DNA of 64,000 nt from Fallopia convolvulus. Its lineage: Eukaryota; Streptophyta; Magnoliopsida; Caryophyllales; Polygonaceae. Each line of letters starts with the position of its first letter. The stretch's first letter is position 1. The stretch covers positions 5,138,984 to 5,202,983 of the forward strand of contig OZ024733.1 in NCBI GenBank assembly GCA_964016875.1, written 5' to 3'. This document shows, piece after piece, positions 53,895 to 64,000 of this stretch. Position numbers and translations under genes: made by a program. Below the pieces are notes generated by a model. The model ran no database searches. It saw only the letters and a program-made list of their open reading frames with translations, and was not told the DNA's origin.

Positions 53895-54304
53895 GTTCGA
53901 ATACATATTTACCTTCAAACTACAATGAACTCTTACTCAATTCGAACCCGCACAAAAAACCGCAATGAATTGACCCACCCCAATGAACCCGGAAATTTTA
54001 ATGACATGAACTCGTACTCAACTCAAACTCAAAATGACATAACCTAAACTCAATTGAAGTGGCACGATTAACTGATTCAACTTTAAGGGATCAATATGCC
54101 CTATTATACGGGTGATATTCTATCGTTCGGCCTAATTAAAAAGTTGTCATACTTATTAATAGAAAATTAGTATATAATTTTATCTTTATGTTTACTTTGA
54201 GATAGCTTTTTTGCATAATTAACTATTTAATATTATTATTTTAATAAATGGGTGAAGTGGTACAATGTGATGACAGAAATTGCTACCGCTTTAGTTATTA
54301 GTAA

Positions 54305-54770
54305 CTAGTATGTATTCCCGTACCTTGTACGGGTTTTTCTTAAATAAAATATTAATAATAAAATATTTTCAAATATATTTATTATCTGTGAAAAATAATT
54401 ATCTAACTGCTTAAATATAAATTTTGAATAAATATTTAAAATCAATAAACTATAAAAGTTGTTTATTTGAAACAATAATATTTTATTAGTATTACGAATC
54501 AAATTAATATCCAAACCATGATAATTTATTTAATTATGAAAATTGATAAGTAATAAGATAAAAACTTATCAATTTATTATACACATGGGACCGTTCAAAA
54601 TAAATTTAATTATAATGATATAAGATTGTACGTACATTACACTATCTTTATATTAAACTTAATTATCTAAACCTAGCATATGCATTCTATCTAAAAATAA
54701 AATAAATATCCTAATATTTTTATAATATATAGCATAAAAATGTCTTAATAATCTTAAACTTAGTTCGGTT
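54305..54770 (-). mobile_element. Helitron, minus orientation (3' end certain, 5' end approximate)
   Basis: On the minus strand CCCGTACAAGGTACGGG is followed by AATACATA, CTAG and T, the same terminus as at 13190-13217 with two changes. The adjoining AT-rich body shares wording with 11770-13180 (for example TTTTATGCTAT and ATTAATA). The 5' TC terminus is not identified. Confidence 0.62.
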
Positions 54771-56375
54771 CGTACCCTAAATGACGATTTTCCATTAGAA
54801 TTATGAGAAAAAATTTTGTTTTCTAATAAGAAAAAATAATTGTGTATTTTTTTATTTCAAGTGAGATTTTAAAAAAAAAACTTTGTCGGGTATAAAAATT
54901 TATAACTTATTTTATTACATTGTATATTTTTTAATATTTGATTTTTTATGAAATTTCCAACTTATGTTGTTACATCGTATTTTTAAAAAAATTTAAATTC
55001 TTATATTGTTACATAGTATGGTTTTTAATTTTTGATTTAAAAAAAATAGAGGTCAAAGTCTATGGGAATTGGGAAGTGAATTGTGGTTTTGGCTATTTCT
55101 TAGAAAATCTCTGTGTGGGACGGCGACTTAGGCCAAACACCTCGTCCCCGCCAGCGACTTACGCCACGTATATCACACCAACTGCAAACTCTGTGTATAC
55201 ACTAGCGACTCTAACCCAAACCAATAAAAGCCAGTCTATTCTCGGTATAAGTTTTCAAACCAGCCTATATCAAGAATTAAAATTTTCAAAACGCGTATCT
55301 CGGAAAAAAATTCTAGTTTTAGAGTATCTGAGATGGTCTAGGGTAAGTTCTATTTTATGGTATCTATGTTCTAGGGTAAATTCTAGTTTAAGATCTCTAA
55401 CTCTGATTGAAGGCAATTAATTAAGGAATTGTGTTCTAGTTTTTTTTTTGCAATATGAATTAGGATTCATTCAGAAAAATTGGTGTATAAAGCAAGGTAT
55501 CATTTCAATCGACATTTACAAAGGCTAATTGATCCCTACGGCAAAACTGATGCATATAGCAACTAGAATATTACTTTATTTTGATTAGGCACTACTGATT
55601 AGGCTAACTGATGCTACAATAACTAGAAAATCCTTTCAATCGACATGTACAAAGCATACAGCAACTGATGCATACAACAATAAAATTGATGCTTGTTATT
55701 GAACATTAATATCAAAACTGATTAGGCACTAGAATATTACTTTAGTTTGATTATGTTGATCTCATAAACCCATACAATAGCAGTAGTAAAATAGCATTAA
55801 TAGATCTTATAAACCCAAACACTAGCAGTAGTAAAATAGCATTAATAGCACTGATTATGATCGAGCAAGTAACCAAAAAATCGTGTTTCTGTTACATTGA
55901 TAATAAGTAGTGCTTTCCTATGGGTTCAAGTGCTAGTAATACTTTTAGACAACCAATAGTAATGAAGCAAACAGCCACATCACCAAAGTGGACTTAATTT
56001 GTTGACTTTTAATACAAACTCAGAATACATATATTCCTATGAATATAATAACTACAATATGCTTGTTTTTGTTTCATGTCGATCAAAAGCTTAAATCAAT
56101 TTACAAAGCCATTTATGAAGGCTAACTAGGACACTTTATAACTTTCTATTAGAGTTGTCATGGCTGAATTCAAAAAACTTATCCGCACACCTAAACCTTA
56201 TTAAACTATATATGTGAGATTTTATTTAAGTATTAATAAGATATGAATCAAAGTTTGGGTTTACTGTCTTCAATTAATAAGAAAAAAATCATATATTGAT
56301 CTGATGTGTTATATTGATCATGAATATAATATACTATTTAAAATGTCTCAACCTCAAGCGTTTCTCTAATGATAA
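54771..56375. other. CACTA interior, no gene recognised
   Basis: Mostly AT-rich. A patch at 55080-55200 with CGGCGACTTA and CCAGCGACTTACGCC is more GC-rich than its surroundings, but no domain is recognised. Short repeats of ACTGATTAGGC and AGCAGTAGTAAAATAGCATT lie at 55590-55860. Confidence 0.4.
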
Positions 56376-57343
56376 AAAAATTATACAGATGGCTCGTAAT
56401 AGAAAGTGCAAGCTCCAATCTCATGAGTCAAACGACCGCGTATAAGGTATTTGAATCGCTACAATTTTTCAATCCTATATTATATATTATTTAATTTACT
56501 TATTAAATTTTGATGTAGGCGAAAAGTGAGAAATTCCGTCAAATGTCTCTATTAAATGATTGCCCTTTTAGGGGGTCAAAGAAAGGTTATACTGACATTG
56601 CATAAGACTATGTGAGTAATTATCGATCTATACATATATATTTATGTTGTGATCTAAATTAATCATTTACTTGTATTTTGATATACTAATTCCATTGATG
56701 TAATGTACTATTTAGAAAGTGGCCAACAACATGGATCCATTTTCTACCGTTTCACGAGCAATCCTATACAAGGAGGGAAGAAAAGGAAAAGATGGGCAGT
56801 GTCGTGGCAAAGCAATAGAAGTGGTTGAAAAAATTGTAAGTGATTCTGTCTCAAGTTTTTTGGGATGTATTTTCATATTGTTCTTACAGTCTTTATACTT
56901 GTAAGTGTTGCAAAGAATTATTAAATAAGTTAGTGGTTAAAGAGGAGAAACTAAGAAATTATGTTTTTATTTGTTGTGATACTTAATTATTGTTAAATTT
57001 ATTTTCAAATAATTTCAGTCAAAAGAAATTATCTTTTTGTTTATTTTCATCTTTCCTTCTAATGTGATAATAGATTTTATCTTATTATTTTTATAGGATC
57101 ATTATCTAGAAAAGAAATCAAGTGGAGAATTTGTTTCCATTGGCCGGAAAGATGTGTTAGCAATGACCTTAGGTGAATGTTAATTAGCTTCTTTTTGTTA
57201 TTTTGTATGATCCAAGTTGCACTCTTAATTAAGCCTCATGTTTCTTTTTCTTAAGGAGTGATAAACCATTTCATTTTCTTCATTTTGTTAACTATTACTT
57301 GTATTTTTCTTTTTACAGAACACGGTACACAAATATGTTGCTA
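56376..57343 (+). pseudogene. Decayed Ptta/En-Spm (TNPA-like) gene of the CACTA element
   Basis: Exon-like pieces in order are 56385-56450 (ARNRKCKLQSHESN), 56519-56610 (AKSEKFRQMSLLNDCPFRGS), 56719-56835 (ILYKEGRKGKDGQCRGKAIE), 57097-57171 (EKKSSGEFVSIGRKDVLAMT) and 57320-57343 (EHGTQICC). The last three follow the order of the plant Ptta/En-Spm domain: a KEGR..KDG block, a VVEKI helix, then a G.F.....DVL..LG..EHG end. GT-AG sites fit at 56836, 57097, 57172 and 57319. Some exons contain stops, so the gene is probably inactive. In En/Spm this protein binds the subterminal repeats. Confidence 0.58.
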
Positions 57344-57639
57344 GAGATATTAATGACTGACTTTTATTATTGTTGCCGGAGTTTATATTTTGGTTGTTTT
57401 GTAGTTTTTGATGGATATAATTTGTCGTAGTGAAAATATTGATGGATATATTATTTGTTTCAAATTTCTATTAACATTATTTTTACTATTAATGAATTGT
57501 ATTTTGATGTTATCTAATAATATTAATTTATTGATATCAACATTACTTCTACGATTGATTAGTTTTGATTTATACTATTAATTAACAACTAGAATGGAGC
57601 TTATAAATATGGTTTCTTTGTGCTAATACACCTAGAGCA

Positions 57640-58115
57640 ATTAACTCGGACATCAACACGGGTTATATTGTGTTTTTTAACTTAACACTCCAAGAGCGAT
57701 TAAACCGGACATTAATTATCCGGTGTATATATCTAGACAATTATACCCTGGGTTCAAACACCCGGTGTATATACCGTAACCATTATACCCCAAACTTTAA
57801 CACCCGGTGTATATAACCTAATCATAATACTCCGAACTTCACCACCCGGTGTATATACCCTAAATATTATACCCCGAACAATAACAACCGGTGTATTTTT
57901 GTTACTAAATAACACGGATAAAAAAGCTCATATATACCCCGGATAATGATTATCCGGTATATTAAATATTGCAAATACACCGGATAAGTAGATTGGAGGA
58001 TAAATTCAAGGAGATTATATAACTCGGATTAGATCCGGTGTATTAGGATACTGATCAAATACCCCATCAACCTTTACCCCGGGCGAGATCCGGTGTATTT
58101 GGGGCGAAACGCCTA
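57640..58115 (+). promoter_or_regulatory. CACTA right subterminal repeats
   Basis: At least eight copies of CCGGTGTAT(A/T) alternate with ATTATACCC(C) words at roughly 55-60 bp spacing up to the right TIR. They match the left-end motif set and are more regular than the left cluster. Confidence 0.82.
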
Positions 58116-58145
58116 GGGTATTTGGGTCATTTTGTAGTAGTGTTG

Positions 58146-60518
58146 GTTAAAAAGGATTGAACAAGAAGAAATTCATCGATGATGTATTTATGTTCAAATA
58201 ACTACTTAGTTCAAGTGTTAATTGATTACATGATTTGTTGATATCCAAATGACTACCTATGTGACAACGTTATTGGAGTTTCGTTGTATGATGCCCAACT
58301 CGGGATAATGAGAAAAGACTTGAGGTCTATAATGGACTAGTAATGGAATTAACATTGAGATGTTCTAATTTGCCAATGGTATTGACTTATGTTTCTTTAA
58401 GGATGAAAATGATAAAGTTCAGTTTTGAGAAGATCATGCAAGGAAGAATTTTGGCATGTTTGCCTTTGATATTTTAATCGGTTGGGAGAAAAATATCAAT
58501 CATTCAATATTGTGGTCAATAAGGCTTAGACCTTATCGCTGAAAAATAATTTCAGTTGTGTTTGAGTTTTGAAGATTTTATATCAGTCAAACCTAATGTC
58601 TAAGGTGGTACTGGTGAAACTATTAAGTTGTCGGCAAGTCTCCTAACCACAAGTTCTTCCTTTGCAATGTGGTTTGAACTTGAGCTAATAAAAAGGTATA
58701 TGTCTTCTTCTTATAGTTAAGCAAGAAGACAAGAGAATGATGAAGAAGTAATTGGGATAGGTTTAAGAATACCTTGTTTGGTCATGTGAATTCTTCTGTT
58801 AAAAGAAATTGGAAATTAAAGAACTTTCCATTGAATGTCTTGAACTAGATGCAGAGTTTGACAGTGCACTTTTATTTGTATCGAGAAGATTAAGTTATAA
58901 AGGGTCGTTGATTTACAAGTGGATGGGCTCAAGCATTGAAATTTGGTAATGTATCGTTGATACGTCACTTTAAAGTAATATGTCAAGGAGGCATACAAGT
59001 TGAGAATGATCGAAGAAGAATCTTTGCTATGAGTACAAAGAGGTTAAAATCACATTTTCCGTAAGGATTGCAAGTAAATGGACGCAAGCAATCAACTCCT
59101 TTATGAAACTTGCGAAATTAAGTTGGGTTGAGATTGAGTTAAATCAGGCAGAGATTACTCAATACTATGGATTATAGAAAAGTCTAGCAGTATGTCTAAT
59201 TAAGAAAAGTTAAGGAATGTCATCAGGTTCTACCTTGAAGAGGGAAGAAAGTGTCACATTCGAAGAGAAATGTGGGACTCAGAAGTGAATCGGAGTATAT
59301 TAGCTCCTTAGAGGCTTAGTTTTAATTTGAAACTTTTGGCCAAGTTGGTAAGGCCAGCTAATGTGCAAGTATCATCACAAAATTAGAACAAAGTGTTAGT
59401 AGCATCATTAAGATAAGGTCATCAATTTTATTTGATGCATTAGCTTGACGCGCCTAATTCTTCAAGAAAGTAGCTAATCTTTGTTTCCACAGTATTCAAA
59501 GTTAAAGCAAGTATGTTAGTAACCTATGTCGAGTTCATGTCAAGTTGTTATGATTTAAGGGATATTTGAAATTGTTTTGTGATTTTCTCTTTTGAGAAAA
59601 ATCTTACGACTTTGTAGAATTCTGGTATGAATTTTTAAAGAAATGTTGATTTGATATACGAAATTCATGAATAAAATTTTCTACGGTTTTCATGGTGGTG
59701 AGTAAGAATGTATTTTGTCTTCCATCTTGATCACATGGTAAGGCAAGATTACATGTCTTATTCCTATGAGAATGCAGTAAAGGGTTGTGTTGATTTTATT
59801 TCCCCATCCTGATCACATGGTGGAATTAGATCACATAATTCCTCAGGTTTAAGTTCGAAATAAGAAATTTGTAGAAGTTACATTTCTTGTCAAGGTTGGA
59901 ATGATTACACAAAGGTTATGATGGGAATTTGGAAATAACCATTTGATAAGTGATTTCACTTGGGTCGTAAAGAATAAAACGTTTCTAGTATGATTTGGCA
60001 ATCATATAAGTTTTGCAATCATATGAGTTTTGCAAGTGTAGTTGTTTGAGATGAAAAGATGCAAGCTTTCTTTTGCATTATAGCAATTTCTATATCTAGT
60101 ATCTTGTATTCTATATCTATTATCTTGTAAAACTCCTTTGAGTTAGTACATCCTTGGTATCCTATACCATTTAAGGAGTATGGTCAAACTTCCCGAAACA
60201 GTTCGATTATAAGTAAAGAAATTTGGTAAGATTCCTTACAAATCTGTGTTGGTCTCTGAAGAGCATGGAGTAACTCCGTACTTCTCAAAAGTTTGGGATT
60301 GTTTTCAGTCAACGATTATTGGAATTCTCTAAGCAGTTTGCTAGTAGTTCATCTTGGTTGACGTCATGACCTAAGAAAGTCATTGCCTTTTTAGCGGAAT
60401 TGTCCTTGAAAGTAAGTTGATATGGACTCCTGGGATGGAACCCTTTCTAAGGAATGATATTGTAGTAATCCTTTCTTTGGAATAAAGGATGCACTAGTAA
60501 TTTCTCCATTAGTTGTTA
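58146..60518 (+). mobile_element. Non-coding interior of the LTR element, right part
   Basis: This continues the sequence interrupted by the CACTA insertion. No gag, protease, RT or integrase motif is visible on either strand in about 2.4 kb. The expected 3' LTR matching 46104-48948 is not found. At about 60519 a different LTR begins. Confidence 0.5.
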
Positions 60519-60821
60519 TGAAATATCCTCGATATTCCAAGGTTTTTAAACCGCATATAATATAATATTTATTATAGTAAATTATTTTTCTCTAAATAAA
60601 AAGAGAATTTGTAATATATCATAATAACCTTTATTTTCTCTTTTAAAATAGATTATCAAGTAAATTAAATTAAATAAAATCCAATAAAATAGTATAAGGT
60701 TCATGAATAAATAAAAAGGGCATTAAATAAAAATAATGCCTTATAGAGATCGAATTCTCTTAAATAAAATAAATTACATTAAGGCTTAAAATCTAATTAC
60801 AAGTCTTGTAAAAAGAATGCA

Positions 60822-60900
60822 AGAGCCGGGACTTGAACCCGAGACCTCTTGCAAATCTCTACACACGCCCCACCCTCTCATCCGCTAGACCAAGTGAACT
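60822..60900 (-). other. tRNA-like sequence in the LTR U3
   Basis: On the minus strand CTTGGTCTAGCGGATGAGAG fits a pol III A box and CGGGTTCAAGTCCCGG is a perfect T-arm with B box. The acceptor stem and anticodon arm do not form a standard tRNA, so it is scored as tRNA-derived. Confidence 0.55.
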
Positions 60901-61142
60901 TTCTTACTCCATCACACCATTCTTATTATCTTATACCCATTTAATCCTCTTATTCTTCAAAAGCAACATCAGAATTATGTCTGATTGAATGTACGTTGAT
61001 TTGATTTGCCCCCATTGCATGCCCATGGAATCTTCTACCACCTCCTTTGCCTTGCAAGACACCCTTGATTGCATCACCCTCCATCACCCTTGAAGAAGCA
61101 CACATTTGAACAATGGAAGAACACTCCCTCCTCCAACTTGCC

Positions 61143-61150
61143 TATATAAG
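61143..61150 (+). promoter_or_regulatory. TATA box of the long LTR
   Basis: TATATAAG is followed by GGGTTC and, about 30 bp on, by a CT-rich start region (CTCTCTCTACTCACACC), the usual plant promoter layout. Confidence 0.65.
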
Positions 61151-64000
61151 GGGTTCAAAACACTCTCTCTACTCACACCATCATTCATCTTCTCCTTCTA
61201 TTTGCAATTGCTCTCTTGTGCTTCAAAAACCAGCCACAATCAATCCTTGTTCCTCCATCAAAAACACACCAAAATCCCCTTTATCCTTCCCATGGAGACC
61301 GCCGGCCACCACCAGCCTCGCCGCCCGCATGGTTGCGCCGACCGCCGCGCCACCTGCCGCCGCCGAAGCCCTCGCCGGAGCTCCTGGCCGCGCCGCCCTG
61401 CCCGCCGGTCCTCTCCCCTGCCTCTTCCCTGCATTCTGTAATACAGAACATCAGTATAAATCTAAAATCCCTACTGTTATTAAATTGTTTTAGTTATGTA
61501 TTTTAAATAAGTAGAATAAATGATTTAGTGTAAAATTAAATCCATTAAATTTAATTGGTAAATCTTGTTAGTTGTAGAGAAGGGGTAAATAAATTTGGAA
61601 AAGAATATTAGTTACTATGGTGAATATAGCCCTACTAGATTATTTAAATCATATCATAAATATAATATTATGCTAGGAATGAGATTTTCTTATAAAAATT
61701 ATTTTATAAAATAACTAGCTTTTGAAATAGAGTTTCTAGTATTAAAAATAAAACCTTTATAAAGAAATAAGATTTTTATAAGATAATACTATTGCATGTT
61801 CTAGTTATAGAAAAATTGGAGATATAAGAAAACAAATACTATAATAAAAGTAATAGCAAAACTATTATTTAAAAGTATCTCTAGGTGTAAAGAATTGCCA
61901 TAGTGATGGTTCTAATTATAATGTATAATAGTATTGATAAAATATCTATGTCAAATTATAATAATGCCTCTAAATAAATTGTAGAGAACTCTCATAAATA
62001 TATTGGTACAAAAAGTGGTAGTCATGGACTATAGTTTAAATAGTAAATATGGTTTTATAAAAGAATAATGTTAATAATAGTCATATAACTAAAGTCCTCA
62101 TTTAAGGAAAATAATAGTTTAATATACCTCCAAGTGTAGAGATTTAATACAAGACATATGTTCTAAGTTAAATATAAGAAGTATGATCTTATAATGATTT
62201 TATAATATTATATATTTATAGGATTGCTTGCATGAAAAGGGATAATTAAGATATGAGAAAGATATTATTTTATAACCTAAAATATTATAATAATGGACTA
62301 TAAGTATGAAGTAGAATATTTATAAGCCATGATTGTATTTTATAAGGCATGATCATATAGTATAAGCTATGATCATAGATATTTTATAAACCATATAATG
62401 TGAAAGGAACTATAGGAATAAAATAAATAAGTTTAATTTAATATATGTTAAATTTAGGAAGTTACCTTATAAAGAAAATAGAAAGTCCTAATTATGGAAA
62501 CTTCCAAGAAAATAGATTATAAATCTATTAACTTTATTTAATGTGAATTATATAATTAAATAAAATTCTACTAAGAGAATATTATTAGTAAAGTATTCTT
62601 GGTGAAGGAAATAATATTCTAAGTCACTAAGGAATAATTGGAAATTTAAAAGTAATATTTCAATTAATATAAGTATATAAAAAGGTTAAAGTGGATTTTT
62701 TAGAATTTAAGGAGAACTTGTAGTTTTAAAAGAAAAATACATTCTAGGCAAAATATATTATTTTATAAACTATACTTCCTTAACTATATTAATGAATTTT
62801 GCAAGTGAAGCTAAAAAGGAAATTATTTTAATAATTATTGAATAAGGATTTTATTATATGGAATAAAGAGGGATATTACAAAATTAAAATAATAATAAGG
62901 GAATATTATTATTTTAAAAGACCACCTAAATTATTATCATAATAATTTAGAATTCCATGCTCTTATATAAAGTATTATAAGAGAGAATCCAAGCTAGGAG
63001 GAATTCGTATTTAAAATTCGCTCGTAAATTCCGTGTCATTAGGTCGGGATTCGTGCTCGAAGTTTCGAACCAAATATTTCATCAAGACTCGATAGTAGAC
63101 GCGTGTAAGCTAAGGCAAGTGGAAATTCCCCTTGTAACCTTTATATTTCATTTCCGTGAAATTCTCGATGTTGGGAACAACTTGTGTGCTAATTAACGAA
63201 TGAACCTAGTAAATATCGATTGTTAGATATAACGACCATTGTTAGTATAGTTCGTATTATTATTTGATAGGACTATTTATGCTAGTATGGTTGTGGCCTT
63301 GATTGTTTATGATCTCGTTCATAGATCAACGTCGAACGAACTAGTAAGGGGCGCGGAATAGCCGATGCCTCTATATAATCTTACTAAGTCGTAAATGCCT
63401 ACGTGTTTGAAGTACGACTTTCAGGGTCATGATCCTATCCTCTCCGATTGCAAGGAGGGATGAGCGCACTCTAGCTAAGTGTCGGGAAACTGGGTTTCCC
63501 CTTGGTGGATCGGGCCATCCGAGCCCCCACCCCCTTTAAAAATCATTAATGAAATCGAATACTTTTCGTCACTATATAAGATAAGTGCCCAATGCACATT
63601 TAAGATACCAAAACCGGACCGGTCTCAAATGATCGATCCGGCTCTCAGTCCGCTCAGGGCGCGAGAGGTTTCTAACTTGTCTGAATTAATAACGTTCCCA
63701 ACATAATCTCGATTCTAAAAGAAGGCTACAATCTAGTAGCTCTTCTCTCGATTATCGAGCTATCTCCGCTCGAGATACGCTCTCCTTCGTACCATTAAAG
63801 CCCCACATAAATAAGCCTCATCGTAAACACAACCCTAATATCTCCTTCGATAATACTTGAAATTACCGAAATACCCTCGGGAAGTTCCATTCCCGCTTGC
63901 TTAGTCTCTTAGACTAATTCGTCTTTCCGCATGTTTTCCTGACATTCTATCGCCCCTCGCGAATTATGCCAGAACCCAGGAACCCTAGCAAGGCGTGAGG

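Larger units (their letters stand above)
50095..58142 (+). mobile_element. CACTA (En/Spm) transposon, 8048 bp, non-autonomous
   Basis: The ends CACTACTACAAAAAATG and CACTACTACAAAATG (right end, read inward) are flanked by TTG at 50092-50094 and 58143-58145, the 3-bp duplication typical of CACTA. CCGGTGTATTT-type subterminal repeats lie at both ends. Inside are one decayed Ptta/En-Spm gene (56376-57343) and several later insertions. No TNPD-type transposase is recognisable, so movement would need a helper. Confidence 0.93.
60519..64000 (+). repeat. Long LTR, plus strand, truncated by window end
   Basis: TGAAATATCC at 60519 is the candidate start. The stretch 61290-64000 is the complement of 46090-42690, including GCACTCTAGCTAAGTG, GATCGATCCGGCTCTC and AGACTAATTCGTC. 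A promoter and GC-rich leader lie at 61141-61440. Reading frames at 61106-61506 reflect only the GC-rich leader. The 3' end is outside the window. Confidence 0.62.

Noticed and set aside
60822..60900. Genuine tRNA gene on the minus strand
   Set aside because: The T-arm and boxes are good, but the acceptor stem and anticodon arm do not form, and it sits inside an LTR.
61106..61506. Pro/Arg-rich ORFs directly after the LTR TATA box
   Set aside because: Three overlapping frames are open at once, which reflects base composition. The equivalent region of the other LTRs is not open in the same frame.

Overview
The window is a repeat-rich, AT-rich stretch of plant nuclear DNA, almost certainly an angiosperm and probably a eudicot. 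Evidence: Tat-lineage Ty3/gypsy elements, plant-type hAT, CACTA, Tourist and Helitron elements, TTTAGGG-like sequence, a plant F-box pseudogene and GT-AG introns. I found no intact host gene and no bacterial features. It reads as nested transposable elements.

Layout: 1-9148 is a young minus-strand Tat-type retrotransposon (element 1) whose left LTR is cut by the window edge. It carries gag-protease, a broken pol, and a four-exon gene on the opposite strand between pol and the 3' LTR. 9149-11200 holds an F-box pseudogene followed by the RNase H tail of a LINE. 11200-19228 is AT-rich and gene-free, with MITEs, a Helitron 3' end and a Mutator-like terminal-inverted-repeat (TIR) element full of GAATAAC/GAAAAAC motifs.

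19229-38642 is an older plus-strand Tat-type element (element 2). Its pol is heavily mutated and is interrupted at 23790-27707 by a complete hAT transposon with a perfect 8-bp target duplication and a nearly intact three-exon transposase. Downstream of pol is an 86-bp tandem array in which each unit can fold into two hairpins. That array is split by a solo LTR. A second antisense gene of the same family as in element 1 follows, itself interrupted by another LTR-like insertion, and a 51-bp repeat family occurs on both sides of its 3' half.

38643-42514 contains a second Helitron 3' end, a small foldback MITE, a decayed coiled-coil ORF, and the 3' end of a third Tat element with the start of the same antisense gene. 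42515-64000 is occupied by long chromovirus-like LTRs: one on the minus strand at 42751-46103, one on the plus strand at 46104-48948 followed by an initiator-Met primer binding site and a non-coding interior, and one on the plus strand from about 60519 to beyond the window. An 8.0-kb CACTA element (50095-58142, TTG target duplication) interrupts the non-coding interior. It contains a decayed Ptta/En-Spm gene, telomere-like sequence, a Tourist MITE, two hAT MITEs and a Helitron end.

The most unusual points are the spliced antisense genes in the Tat elements, a TMV-type leaky UAG-CAA-UUA between gag-protease and pol of element 1, the double-hairpin tandem array, and the nearly intact hAT transposase.
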